Origin: Micavibrio sp. UBA5572
Lineage (GTDB): Bacteria; Pseudomonadota; Alphaproteobacteria; Micavibrionales; Micavibrionaceae
Direction: 5' to 3'
Length of the DNA stretch: 64,000 nt
NCBI GenBank assembly: GCA_002425415.1
Contig: DIMG01000031.1
Span: 1-64,000 of the forward strand
Shown here: piece by piece, positions 42,622-51,477 of the stretch
Layout: every line of letters starts with the position of its first letter
Numbering within the stretch: the first letter of the stretch is position 1
Made by a program: the position numbers and the translations under genes
Notes under the pieces: generated by a model
What the model saw: the letters and a program-made list of their open reading frames with translations, nothing else
Database searches by the model: none
What the model was told of the DNA's origin: nothing

Positions 42622-43698
42622 CTAGCCTTCCAGACAAGCAAATTTGGAAATTTTAAGGCCGTAAGCTTCGATTCCGGTTACCGGAGATGGATGATTGGTT
42701 AGAACCACCATTTCCCGAACGCCCAAATCGGCAATAATCTGCGAGCCTATGCCATATTCCGGTGGGCGTTTTGGTTTCATCAGGTTTTCGCGATTGTGGT
42801 CGCGGATCAATACCAAGACTCCACTGCCCTTTTCGCAAATTCGTTTCATGGATTGATCCAGAACGGATGCATCCGCAGATAATATATCCTGAATCGTATT
42901 TTCGACATGCACTCTAACAAAGGTTTCATCTGCATTTGAAATATCTCCGACAACAACCGCAAGATGTTCGGTATTGTCCAGAATGTTCCGATATGTATGA
43001 AGCATAAAAGGTCCCCCCCATTTGGATTGAAAGGGTGTTACCGAAATATGTTCTATAATTTTCTCATGGGAGCGACGAAACGCAATCAAATCCTCGATTG
43101 TTCCAATTTTTAAATTATGTTGGCGAGCGTAAGGAATCAGGTCACTCAAACGCGCCATTGTCCCATCATCTTTCATGATTTCACAAATCACTCCTGCAGG
43201 GAGCAATCCAGCAGCACGAGCAACGTCAACGGCAGCTTCGGTATGTCCGGCGCGAACCAGAACACCTCCGTCACGGGCGCGAAGTGGAAACACGTGACCG
43301 GGTGTCACGATGTCTTCAGCGCGGGAGTCCGGTGCAATTGCCGTTTGAATTGTGTGAGCGCGGTCTGCAGCAGAAATGCCTGTCGTCACCCCTTCCCTTG
43401 CTTCTATCGAGACTGTAAAAGCGGTTTGCATCCTCGTTTGCTGTTGTCCCATCAAAGGCAGACTCAGTCGATCTATCATCTTGCCATCCATGGCAAGGCA
43501 AATCAGGCCACGGCCTTCGCGAGCCATAAAGGCAATGGTTTCGGGTGTTGCCATTTGTGCCGGAATAATCAAATCGCCTTCATTCTCGCGATTTTCATCA
43601 TCTACCAAAATAAACATACGGCCATTTCTGGCTTCTTCAATGATTTCTTCAGCAGTTGCCAATTCATCAACGCATGGTGCAGAGACTACTTTTAACAT
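42622..43698 (-). CDS. ribB: DHBP synthase with degenerate GTP cyclohydrolase II domain
   Basis: A 358-residue protein whose first 205 residues are an intact 3,4-dihydroxy-2-butanone 4-phosphate synthase: V-D-D-E-N-R-E-N-E-G-D-L, E-G-V-T-T-G-I-S-A-A-D-R and G-H-T-E-A-A-V-D. The C-terminal half follows the GTP cyclohydrolase II fold, but the three zinc cysteines and the catalytic E-G-R-G-I-G-L motif are missing: V-R-V-H-V-E-N-T and R-D-H-N-R-E-N occur instead. It therefore belongs to the RibBX-like hybrids, and a separate working RibA should exist elsewhere. It starts three bases after the ribE stop. Confidence 0.9.
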   Translation of the reverse strand: MLKVVSAPCVDELATAEEIIEEARNGRMFILVDDENRENEGDLIIPAQMATPETIAFMAREGRGLICLAMDGKMIDRLSLPLMGQQQTRMQTAFTVSIEAREGVTTGISAADRAHTIQTAIAPDSRAEDIVTPGHVFPLRARDGGVLVRAGHTEAAVDVARAAGLLPAGVICEIMKDDGTMARLSDLIPYARQHNLKIGTIEDLIAFRRSHEKIIEHISVTPFQSKWGGPFMLHTYRNILDNTEHLAVVVGDISNADETFVRVHVENTIQDILSADASVLDQSMKRICEKGSGVLVLIRDHNRENLMKPKRPPEYGIGSQIIADLGVREMVVLTNHPSPVTGIEAYGLKISKFACLEG

Positions 43699-43701
43699 CT
43701 T

Positions 43702-44298
43702 TTAAGCCGCATCCTTTCCTAGAATTCTGGCCACGTAACGTGCCAGCATATCGATTTCCAAATTCAGAGCTTCACCCGTCTTATGTTTTCCCAAAGTCGT
43801 AACGTCCCATGTATGCGGAATAATATTGACGCCAAATACGTCATCTTCGACTTCGTTAATGGTCAAGGAAATACCGTCCAAAGCGACCGATCCTTTGGGG
43901 GCAATAAAATGTTTCAAGCTTTGAGGAACACGAATTTTTAAACGACGGGAGTCCCCTTCCGGTGTAATACTTTCTAAAACAGCAACACCATCGACGTGAC
44001 CAGACACCAAATGCCCACCCAGTTCATCACCAAATCTCAATGAGGATTCTAGATTGATTTTTGTTCCCTCTGTCCAGTTGCCCAAATTGGTTTTGGACAG
44101 GCTTTCCGCAGACACATCAACCGTAAAGCTATTTTTTGTTTTATCAACCACGGTCAGGCAGCAACCGGAACAAGCAATTGATGCCCCTAGCGGCACATCG
44201 TCCATGTTCCACGGCGTATCAATAACAAACCTTTTATCGCCGCGTGTTTCGTCAACCTTGGCGATCGTCCCCATAGCCGTAATAATTCCGGTAAACAT
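43702..44298 (-). CDS. ribE: Riboflavin synthase alpha chain
   Basis: A 198-residue protein with two internally similar beta-barrel repeats, typical of the trimeric riboflavin synthase. The start M-F-T-G-I-I is diagnostic. The first barrel carries S-I-A-C-S-G-C-C-L-T-V and S-x-x-S-L-S-K-T-N-L-G, the second G-H-L-V-S-G-H-V-D-G and S-V-A-L-D-G-I-S-L-T-I. It lies between pabC and the ribB-like gene. Confidence 0.96.
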   Translation of the reverse strand: MFTGIITAMGTIAKVDETRGDKRFVIDTPWNMDDVPLGASIACSGCCLTVVDKTKNSFTVDVSAESLSKTNLGNWTEGTKINLESSLRFGDELGGHLVSGHVDGVAVLESITPEGDSRRLKIRVPQSLKHFIAPKGSVALDGISLTINEVEDDVFGVNIIPHTWDVTTLGKHKTGEALNLEIDMLARYVARILGKDAA

Positions 44299-44322
44299 TG
44301 GCTTTTCCTTCTTTTTATGGTT

Positions 44323-45102
44323 TTAGCACAGCCAGTCAGTCAGGATCAATCGCTGTGTCGGTCTTTCTGTATTGTTCAACGTTTTAACAGGACGGATCGA
44401 AAATGAATTGGTTAACCATATATAATCTGCGGCGTTTAGGTCAACAACAGACAAGCTTTGCTCTCTTGCTCCGTGTTTTTCGATGAGTTTTTCCCGCGCC
44501 ATGCCATTCATCGCCCCATCTTCAAGGCGCGGAGTCAATAAAATACCGTCCTTTTGTATAAAGATGTTGGACGCAGAGGCACAGGTTACTTGATCCTGAT
44601 AATTCAGAAAAATAACATCATCAAACCCTTTTGATTGTACCTTTTTCCGACATAGGGCGCTTGCTCCATAATCACCGGATTTAATGCGCGATAACGGATC
44701 ATGCTCTCCGCGTCTGACTTCTTCTTCTATTTTTACCGAGACAGGTTGTGCTGCGGCTGGATCCATCGAATTGGTACAGGTTATAAAAACCGTTGCTGTT
44801 TCGGGGTAATCTATTCCTCTTGCTCCGATCCCCGCAGAGATTTGAATGCGGATGGCTGAAAAATTATATTTTTTTTCATTCAGAATTTTTTGTGCCGATT
44901 CCAGAATTTGTGATTTTGAATATGGACAGATTATTTCCAATACTCCAGCATGCTCAAAGACTCTGTTGATGTGATCTTGCTCCCAGATTATTTTTTTCTC
45001 CATTGCCAACATGGTTGTAAAAACCGACATGCCGACATTCAGTTTATCAAATACCGAGAGGCAGTTTTCGTTATCCGTGAATTGCCCGTTAATCCAGATC
45101 AT
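44323..45102 (-). CDS. pabC: Class IV aminotransferase, probable aminodeoxychorismate lyase
   Basis: A 259-residue PLP fold-type IV enzyme. The PLP lysine lies in S-R-I-K-S-G-D-Y near 129, and a likely phosphate-binding S-N-I-F occurs near 186. It is called PabC because it is translationally coupled to the pabA and pabB genes (ATGA overlap). It should convert 4-amino-4-deoxychorismate to p-aminobenzoate for folate. A branched-chain or D-amino acid aminotransferase is possible from sequence alone, but less likely here. Confidence 0.8.
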   Translation of the reverse strand: MIWINGQFTDNENCLSVFDKLNVGMSVFTTMLAMEKKIIWEQDHINRVFEHAGVLEIICPYSKSQILESAQKILNEKKYNFSAIRIQISAGIGARGIDYPETATVFITCTNSMDPAAAQPVSVKIEEEVRRGEHDPLSRIKSGDYGASALCRKKVQSKGFDDVIFLNYQDQVTCASASNIFIQKDGILLTPRLEDGAMNGMAREKLIEKHGAREQSLSVVDLNAADYIWLTNSFSIRPVKTLNNTERPTQRLILTDWLC

Positions 45103-45665
45103 TGACAGACCTCTAGAAAGTTCGAAATAATATTTGATCCATAGTCGGTCAAAATTGATTCAGGGTGAAATTGAACACCGTAAATATGGTTTTTAATATC
45201 GGATATGGCCATTATTTCCTGATCTTTTGTTGTTGCATCAACCGAAAGATTCGTTTGATTTATGCCCTCCATCATCAAAGAATGATAACGGCCTGCCTTA
45301 AAAGGTGATGGAATATTTTTCATTATCCCGTTCCCGTCATGAAAAATATCAGACGCTTGACCGTGGGTCGGATGAGCTGATTTAACTGTTTTTCCTCCAT
45401 AGATTTCGGCGATGCATTGATGCCCCAGACACACGCCGAGGACAGGGATTTTTCCTTTGGCTGCTTTGATCGTATCAATCGATATTCCGGCCTTTTGAGG
45501 AATGGAAGGCCCCGGGGAAACGACAATCCCATCCGGTTTCATACCCAATATGTCTTGAACAGATATTTTATCATTTCTAATAACCAATGTTTCCTGCCCT
45601 GCCAAACGAATATAACGAGCGAGATTATGAACGAATGAATCGTAATTATCGATCAAAACAATCAT
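45099..45665 (-). CDS. pabA: Aminodeoxychorismate synthase glutaminase subunit
   Basis: A 188-residue class I glutamine amidotransferase: G-V-C-L-G-H-Q near 77 with the nucleophile C, and V-Q-F-H-P-E-S near 166 with the His-Glu of the triad. It opens I-D-N-Y-D-S-F-V-H-N-L-A. It is paralogous to the TrpG at 52980; coupling to pabB (overlap of four bases) supports assignment to folate synthesis. Confidence 0.85.
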   Translation of the reverse strand: MIVLIDNYDSFVHNLARYIRLAGQETLVIRNDKISVQDILGMKPDGIVVSPGPSIPQKAGISIDTIKAAKGKIPVLGVCLGHQCIAEIYGGKTVKSAHPTHGQASDIFHDGNGIMKNIPSPFKAGRYHSLMMEGINQTNLSVDATTKDQEIMAISDIKNHIYGVQFHPESILTDYGSNIISNFLEVCQ

Positions 45666-46954
45666 TCAATACCCCCCAATATTTCTAGAATCTTTTTTGC
45701 TTTCAAGCAGGTTTCATCATATTCACGCGCGGGATCAGAATTGGCGGTGATACCTCCCCCGACATTGAACCATATTGTATCATCCTGTTTTATCATTGTC
45801 CGAATGGCTATGTTTGTTTCCATTGCGCCATTGCTCCCCATCCAACCGATAGCACCGCAATATATTCCGCGACGACTACGTTCCAAAGACTCTATAACCT
45901 TCATGGATTCTATTTTTGGAGCACCGGTAATTGATCCACCCGGAAAACAAGCCTCTAATGCATCCAGTGCCGACAACTCCCGTTTTAAAGTTCCATGAAT
46001 ATCGGATACCAAATGATATAACCCTTCGAATTTTTCCAATCGGCATAAATCCGTTACATTTATCGAATGGTCTTCGCAAATCTTGGACAAGTCATTGCGT
46101 AACAAGTCCACGATCATCACATTTTCCGCATGGTCTTTTTGACTGCACTTGAGCTCTTCTGCATCGTGTGACGTTCCTTTGATCGGGCTGGATTGAACAT
46201 GCCCCGATGAACTGACCTTTAAAAAAGATTCCGGTGACGTGGATAAAATTTCAAAACCATCCATGTTCATATACGCAGAAAACGGCGCGGGATTTGATTT
46301 CCTAACATACAAGTAATGGTCAAATGATTGAAAATCTGCCGGGCAAATGGCTTGGTATTTACGGGATAAATTGGCCTGAAAAATATCGCCTTCAAGGATA
46401 TGATTTATAACTGTGGCTACAGCTTGTTCATATTCATTGCGGGTAAAATCGCATGACCATTCCAGATTTTGTAACGGGCTTATGAATGCAGCAGGTTGAT
46501 TTATTTTCTTTAGAAAAAGTTCAAATTTCTGTGCCGCTATTTTTTTATCTGTGCAATGGCACATATACCACCCTTTATTTTGGGCATGATCGTAAGCATA
46601 AACTTGGTCATACACCCCAAACCAAACATTCGGGATATTGTTTTCCTTATGATTTTTTTCAGGAATACTTTCCAGATCACGCGCCAGATCATACGCCCAA
46701 AGCCCTGACAGTCCTCCTTGAAATGGCGGCAGATCAGGATTGTTTGGCGAAAAATTCAACCCCTTTAAAATTTCCTTTTGTCTGGAAAAAGAAATATCCC
46801 GATAAGTTTCTAGCGGAGCAAAAGCGATGTAACTATAACAGTTCTTTGGATGGTCAGGCTTTGCACTATCAAACCAGATTGTATGTGTTTCTTTACAAAG
46901 GAACGGCGCGATTTGCTCGGGGGTTTTATCAACCGGAAAATGGTATAAGGTCAT
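45662..46954 (-). CDS. pabB: Aminodeoxychorismate synthase component I
   Basis: A 430-residue chorismate-using enzyme. It carries P-I-K-G-T, with the catalytic Lys of PabB (TrpE has P-I-A-G-T), then the conserved E-N-V-M-I-V-D-L-L-R-N-D-L, G-G-S-I-T-G-A-P-K and the glycine-rich end G-G-G-I-T-A-N-S. The N-terminal part lacks the tryptophan-binding L-L-E-S motif seen in the TrpE at 51478, so it should not be feedback-inhibited by tryptophan. GGGAG precedes its ATG. With pabA and pabC it replaces the ribD gene usual between nrdR and ribE. Confidence 0.9.
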   Translation of the reverse strand: MTLYHFPVDKTPEQIAPFLCKETHTIWFDSAKPDHPKNCYSYIAFAPLETYRDISFSRQKEILKGLNFSPNNPDLPPFQGGLSGLWAYDLARDLESIPEKNHKENNIPNVWFGVYDQVYAYDHAQNKGWYMCHCTDKKIAAQKFELFLKKINQPAAFISPLQNLEWSCDFTRNEYEQAVATVINHILEGDIFQANLSRKYQAICPADFQSFDHYLYVRKSNPAPFSAYMNMDGFEILSTSPESFLKVSSSGHVQSSPIKGTSHDAEELKCSQKDHAENVMIVDLLRNDLSKICEDHSINVTDLCRLEKFEGLYHLVSDIHGTLKRELSALDALEACFPGGSITGAPKIESMKVIESLERSRRGIYCGAIGWMGSNGAMETNIAIRTMIKQDDTIWFNVGGGITANSDPAREYDETCLKAKKILEILGGIE

Positions 46955-46976
46955 GCTACTACTCCCACAATTATTT

Positions 46977-47432
46977 TTAAATCAGTTGATCTAGAGTTTT
47001 TACGAAGTCCTTGAAATCTTCGGGTGTGCTAAAATCTTTATAAACCGAAGCATACCGAATATAACCGATAACATCCAGCTCCATCAAAGCTTGCATTACC
47101 AATGCGCCGATTTGTTTGGATGTAACTTCGTTTTCGCCTGTTACTTCCAATTGACGGACAATACCATTGACGGCACGTTCCAAATTCTCTTCTGCGATAG
47201 GGCGTTTGCGTAGTGCTACTTCCATAGATTTTATAATTTTTTCACGATCAAAGGGCTGACGTTTATCCCGCGCCTTGATGACCGTTAGTTCCCGCAACTG
47301 TGTCCGTTCAAATGTTGTAAAACGCGCACCGCATTCAGGACACGCCCGACGACGGCGGATCGACGTCCCGTCCTCACTGGGGCGGGAGTCTTTCACTTGG
47401 GTTTCTTCACATCCACAAAACGGGCAATGCAT
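46977..47432 (-). CDS. nrdR: NrdR ribonucleotide reductase repressor
   Basis: A 151-residue repressor with an N-terminal zinc ribbon (M-H-C-P-F-C-G-C near 1-8; C-P-E-C-G near 31) and an ATP-cone domain (V-I-K-A-R-D-K-R-Q-P-F-D-R-E-K near 52). It senses dATP/ATP and represses nrd genes at NrdR boxes. It lies between glyA and pabB, 22 bases ahead of pabB. Confidence 0.96.
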   Translation of the reverse strand: MHCPFCGCEETQVKDSRPSEDGTSIRRRRACPECGARFTTFERTQLRELTVIKARDKRQPFDREKIIKSMEVALRKRPIAEENLERAVNGIVRQLEVTGENEVTSKQIGALVMQALMELDVIGYIRYASVYKDFSTPEDFKDFVKTLDQLI

Positions 47433-47438
47433 GACTTT

Positions 47439-48767
47439 TTATACCGCTACACCTTCGGGATAAATTGGAAAGCGACCGCACAAGGCTTTGACCTTGGCGC
47501 GAACGGCTTGTTCGACGGCAGCGTTGCCCTCTTCACCGTTGGCCGCCAAACCGTCAACAACTTCTAAAATCAACTCGCCGATTTGTTTCCATTCGGCAGC
47601 ACCAAAGCCGCGCGTTGTTCCTGCCGGTGTGCCCAAACGGATACCCGATGTTACCATTGGTGGTGCGGGATCGTAAGGTACAGCATTTTTATTACAGGTG
47701 ATGCCCGCATGTTCCAGCGCCAAATCAACGACTTTTCCGGTCAGATTTTTCGGGCGCAAGTCAACCAGAACAATATGACTGTCTGTTCCACCGGACACAA
47801 TGTCGAGACCACCCGCGATCAGTGCTTCGGCAAGGATACGGGCATTGGTTACAACATCTGCCGCATATTGTTTAAAGGATGGTTGCATGGCTTCACGGAA
47901 GGCCACTGCCTTTCCTGCGATCACATGCTCCAACGGCCCACCTTGAATACCAGGGAAAATCGCAGAATTGGCTTTTTTGGCGATGGCTTCATCATTGGTC
48001 ATGATCATGCCACCACGAGGCCCCCGCAACGTTTTATGAGTGGTGGTGGTCGCCACATGAGCATGCGGGAATGGTGACGGATAGGAGCCACCAGCCACCA
48101 ATCCAGCATAGTGGGCAATATCGGCAAACAGAATTGCTCCGACTTTATCGGCAATCTCACGGAATTTCGCAAAATCGATCACACGCGGATAGGCCGATGC
48201 TCCGCAAACAATCATTTTTGGTTTGTGTTGAAGAGCCAGAGACTCAACTTCGGCATAATCGATCAATCCGTCTTCTTTTTTGACACCATATTGAATGGCA
48301 TTAAACCATTTACCTGATTGGTTTGGAGCGGCTCCATGGGTCAAGTGACCACCCGAAGCCAAGGACATACCAAGGATGGTATCCCCTGGTTGCAACAGGG
48401 CAAAATAGACACCTTGGTTGGCTTGAGACCCTGAGTTCGGTTGGACATTGGCAAATTCGCAACCGAAAAGTTGTTTGGCGCGGTCAATGGCCAGTTGCTC
48501 GGTTATATCAACAAATTCGCAGCCTTGATAATAGCGTTTGCCCGGATAACCTTCAGCATATTTGTTTGTTAGGACAGAGCCTTGAGCCTGAAGCACAGCT
48601 TTAGAAACGATATTTTCAGATGCAATCAATTCAATTTGATTTTGCTGACGTTCCAGCTCTTTACCGATAGTCGCAAAAATTTCAGGATCGACGTGAGACA
48701 AAGGGGATGTAAAAAACTGATCGTTCATGGTTTCGGTTTCTTTCTTTTGTGCGGCGGATGTGGACAT
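47439..48767 (-). CDS. glyA: Serine hydroxymethyltransferase
   Basis: A 442-residue PLP enzyme that interconverts serine and glycine with tetrahydrofolate. It shows Q-I-E-L-I-A-S-E-N near 41, R-Y-Y-Q-G-C-E near 76, and the PLP lysine in T-T-T-H-K-T-L-R-G-P-R-G-G near 243. AAAGGAG precedes the ATG at ideal distance, confirming this start over the internal Met 14. The nearby pab genes feed its folate cofactor. Confidence 0.97.
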   Translation of the reverse strand: MSTSAAQKKETETMNDQFFTSPLSHVDPEIFATIGKELERQQNQIELIASENIVSKAVLQAQGSVLTNKYAEGYPGKRYYQGCEFVDITEQLAIDRAKQLFGCEFANVQPNSGSQANQGVYFALLQPGDTILGMSLASGGHLTHGAAPNQSGKWFNAIQYGVKKEDGLIDYAEVESLALQHKPKMIVCGASAYPRVIDFAKFREIADKVGAILFADIAHYAGLVAGGSYPSPFPHAHVATTTTHKTLRGPRGGMIMTNDEAIAKKANSAIFPGIQGGPLEHVIAGKAVAFREAMQPSFKQYAADVVTNARILAEALIAGGLDIVSGGTDSHIVLVDLRPKNLTGKVVDLALEHAGITCNKNAVPYDPAPPMVTSGIRLGTPAGTTRGFGAAEWKQIGELILEVVDGLAANGEEGNAAVEQAVRAKVKALCGRFPIYPEGVAV

Positions 48768-48797
48768 GATCGGGGCTCCTTTATCTTTTCCTGTTTC

Positions 48798-49496
48798 CTA
48801 ACTACTGACTATTTCGGGGTTATAGCCCCAGAACAGGCCGCTTTCGATGACGCCTGTAATTGATTTAATGTCTTTTTCCAGACTTGCGCCGATGTCCGCA
48901 AAACGGGCATCAAGAATAAAGTGACCGGACTCGGTGACAATCGCGCCATCTTTTCCTTTGGCAGGACGTACCTTTGTATCGGTTGCACCAAGTTTCAAGA
49001 GTTCTTCTTCAACATAGTTGGCACTTTCCTGATTGACCTCAACAGGAACAGGAAAATTCATGCCCAATTTGTCTACAAATTTACTTTTATCCACAAGAAT
49101 AAAAGTTTTCGGCGAGGCCACCATAACCATTTTTTCACGGGTCATTGCGCCGCCACGACCTTTAATCAAGTTTCCGTCTTTATCGACTTCATCGGCTCCA
49201 TCAAAATACCAATCAGGACGCGCATCCAGCAAAGACGCGACGCTCAATCCCAAAGCAAGGCAGGTCATGTGAATTTCCCGGGAAGACGGGATAAAGCGGC
49301 AACGATAATTTTTCTCGTTTGCGGCTCTGGCAATTTCTTGCAAAGCAAGGAAAGATGTCGAGCCGGAGCCTACCCCGATGACTTGCCCGTCCTTGACCTC
49401 TCCGGCCAGTTTACGGGCGACAGAGGTTTTTTCTTCCAGATTGGCAATTTGCCCATAATCCGGTAATTTTTTTGAAAGCGGGTTTGTCCAAAGCAT
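48798..49496 (-). CDS. rpiA: Ribose-5-phosphate isomerase A
   Basis: A 232-residue RpiA of the non-oxidative pentose phosphate pathway. It shows G-V-G-S-G-S-T near 42, D-G-A-D-E-V near 98, K-G-R-G-G-A near 112 and F-V-D-K-L-G near 140. It precedes glyA on the minus strand with a 30-base spacer, the layout common in alphaproteobacteria. Confidence 0.95.
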   Translation of the reverse strand: MLWTNPLSKKLPDYGQIANLEEKTSVARKLAGEVKDGQVIGVGSGSTSFLALQEIARAANEKNYRCRFIPSSREIHMTCLALGLSVASLLDARPDWYFDGADEVDKDGNLIKGRGGAMTREKMVMVASPKTFILVDKSKFVDKLGMNFPVPVEVNQESANYVEEELLKLGATDTKVRPAKGKDGAIVTESGHFILDARFADIGASLEKDIKSITGVIESGLFWGYNPEIVSS

Positions 49497-49539
49497 GACA
49501 AGGATATAGTCTTATTCGCCGAAGTTCCGCAACGATTTT

Positions 49540-49743
49540 TTACGAAATAATGGCTTTTTTCCGCAGAATATAAGTCAGGCGTTGCAACGCGTTTTTCTTT
49601 AGAACGGCTTCGCCTGCGTTAGCAGGGCCGGAAATAGAAATTTCGACCATAGACTGAACATCTATGGCCGACACTTTAACATAATTTCCCATAGTGGAAA
49701 ATTCGAGAAGAACCTCTCTCCCCTTCAGGGAGTCGGTCGTCAC
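49540..49743 (-). CDS. Small DUF6898-like protein
   Basis: The 67-residue product resembles a small alphaproteobacterial family (DUF6898) of unknown function: L-E-F-S-T-M-G-N-Y-V-K-V-S-A-I-D near 13-28, V-E-I-S-I-S-G-P-A-N near 33-42, and a basic C-terminal R-L-T-Y-I-L-R-K-K. It is cytosolic and has no visible active site. It lies two bases after the MarR regulator and is probably cotranscribed with it. Assignment is from memory of the family pattern. Confidence 0.65.
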   Translation of the reverse strand: MTTDSLKGREVLLEFSTMGNYVKVSAIDVQSMVEISISGPANAGEAVLKKNALQRLTYILRKKAIIS

Positions 49744-49745
49744 GA

Positions 49746-50225
49746 TTAGAAATCCTCGTCATCAAGGCTGGAAAGTCCAGAGAAGGATGTCTGGGATGCC
49801 CAGAAGCGTTCCAGCTGTTTCATGGTGTGGTTTAAATCCACGAGATCAGGATCTTCGATACCGATTGATTTCAATTTGTCTTCATGACGCGAGAACATGT
49901 CATCCAGTGCTTTGTGTAACTCCGCGCCTTTATCTGTTAGTTTAACACGAATGGAGCGTTTGTCATGGACTGAGCGTTCTTGCGTAATATAGCTGTTTTC
50001 CGTCATTTTTTTGACGTTATAGGATACGTTTGACCCTAAATAATATCCACGCAGGGTCAACTCACCTACGGTCATTTCATCTTTGCCGACGTTATGCAGG
50101 ATCATGGCCTGAACGTTGTTAATGTCCTGAATCCCTTTTCTATCGAGTTCTGTTTTAACAACATCCAGAAAATAACGGTGAAGACGCTCAATCAACTGGA
50201 TTGATTCAAAATATTGTGACGTCAT
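49746..50225 (-). CDS. MarR-family regulator (LdtR-like)
   Basis: A 159-residue winged-helix regulator. The wing region D-K-R-S-I-R-V-K-L-T-D-K-G near 95 is diagnostic of MarR proteins, and the recognition-helix region L-G-S-N-V-S-Y-N-V-K-K is near 68. It resembles LdtR, the regulator of L,D-transpeptidases and osmotic stress in Liberibacter and Rhizobiales; its targets here are unknown. ATG 50225 has AAGGAG eight bases upstream, so the longer frame to 50288 is rejected. It is divergent from hemB. Confidence 0.85.
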   Translation of the reverse strand: MTSQYFESIQLIERLHRYFLDVVKTELDRKGIQDINNVQAMILHNVGKDEMTVGELTLRGYYLGSNVSYNVKKMTENSYITQERSVHDKRSIRVKLTDKGAELHKALDDMFSRHEDKLKSIGIEDPDLVDLNHTMKQLERFWASQTSFSGLSSLDDEDF

Positions 50226-50427
50226 AAAAAAGCTCCTTAGATGCGTAACAGAATAAAAAAGAGAATTGGATATGATATCCTTAATCAATCTGCATCATAA
50301 CGCTTTAAAAGTAAATTTTCCGATAAATCTTGGTAAAGTTTTATCTATCCAAGTCAAAATTCTTTACACCGCCCTTAAAACGACCTAGAAAAGTTCTTCT
50401 GTAAACATGCACCAAACGGAGCAGATC

Positions 50428-51468
50428 ATGGGACTTCCTCAGCTTAAACCTATTTCAGAACAACAGATTATCGGCGTTACTCCCACGCACCGCCCTCGGC
50501 GGTTAAGGCAGTCGGATGCCATGCGTCGCCTAGTTAGGGAAAATAGTCTTTCGACGGATGATTTTATTTATCCGATTTTTGTTGATGAAGCCCTCAGCGA
50601 GCCGCTTGAAGTTTCTTCTATGCCAGGTGTCTTTCGTCAAACAGAAAAAAGTATGGAAACTTTATTGAAGCGAGTCGAGGCTGCAAAAATTCCTGCTGTT
50701 ATGTTGTTTGGAGTCTCTGCCCATAAAGATCATGAAGGAACAGATTCATTCCGCAAAGGCGGATTGATGGATCGTATGGTTAAGCGGGCAAAGGACACCT
50801 GTCCCGAATTGGTCATTATAGCCGACGCCTGTTTTTGTGAATATACAGATCATGGGCATTGCGGCCCTCTGGATCACATTCATAATGATGTTGATAATGA
50901 TCGAACGATTGCCAATATTGCACTTCAGGCTGTGACAGCAGCGGAATCCGGTGCTGATGTGATTGCTCCATCCGGCATGATGGATGGCCAGGTTGCCGCT
51001 ATTCGTTCTGCCCTGGATGAAAGCGGTTTTAACCGTACCTCCATTATGGCTTATGCTGCCAAATATGCATCCGGTTTTTATGGTCCATTTCGTGACGCTT
51101 CCGGATGCTCTCTTGGTGCGGGCGAAGGTCCTGCCAACCGCAAAACATATCAAATGGATCCGGCAAATTCCGAAGAAGCCTTGCGTGAAGTTGCGTTTGA
51201 TATTGAAGAAGGCGCAGACATGGTCATGGTCAAACCCGGCCTTGCCTATCTCGATATTTTGTATCAAGTGAAAGAGAATTTCGGCATGCCCACTTTTGCT
51301 TATAATGTCTCTGGCGAGTATTGCATGATTAAGGCGGCTGCGCGTAACGGATGGATTGATGAAGAAGCTGCCATGATGGAAATGCTGTTAGCGTTCAAAC
51401 GCGCCGGAGCAGATGGAATTATTAGCTACGCTGCCCTTGATGCCGCAAAATATCTGGCAAAAGGGTAA
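50428..51468 (+). CDS. hemB: Delta-aminolevulinic acid dehydratase
   Basis: A 346-residue enzyme joining two 5-aminolevulinate molecules into porphobilinogen. It shows the cysteine/histidine metal region D-A-C-F-C-E-Y-T-D-H-G-H-C-G near 132, Y-A-A-K-Y-A-S-G-F-Y-G-P near 210 and the Schiff-base lysine in M-V-K-P-G-L-A-Y near 268. GGAG lies eight bases before ATG 50428, preferred to ATG 50407. It heads the trp-lexA run. Confidence 0.97.
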   Translation: MGLPQLKPISEQQIIGVTPTHRPRRLRQSDAMRRLVRENSLSTDDFIYPIFVDEALSEPLEVSSMPGVFRQTEKSMETLLKRVEAAKIPAVMLFGVSAHKDHEGTDSFRKGGLMDRMVKRAKDTCPELVIIADACFCEYTDHGHCGPLDHIHNDVDNDRTIANIALQAVTAAESGADVIAPSGMMDGQVAAIRSALDESGFNRTSIMAYAAKYASGFYGPFRDASGCSLGAGEGPANRKTYQMDPANSEEALREVAFDIEEGADMVMVKPGLAYLDILYQVKENFGMPTFAYNVSGEYCMIKAAARNGWIDEEAAMMEMLLAFKRAGADGIISYAALDAAKYLAKG

Positions 51469-51477
51469 GCCTGTATA

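Noticed and set aside
47583..48077. A 164-codon plus-strand frame in glyA
   Set aside because: Antisense of a strongly conserved gene; composition matches a shadow.
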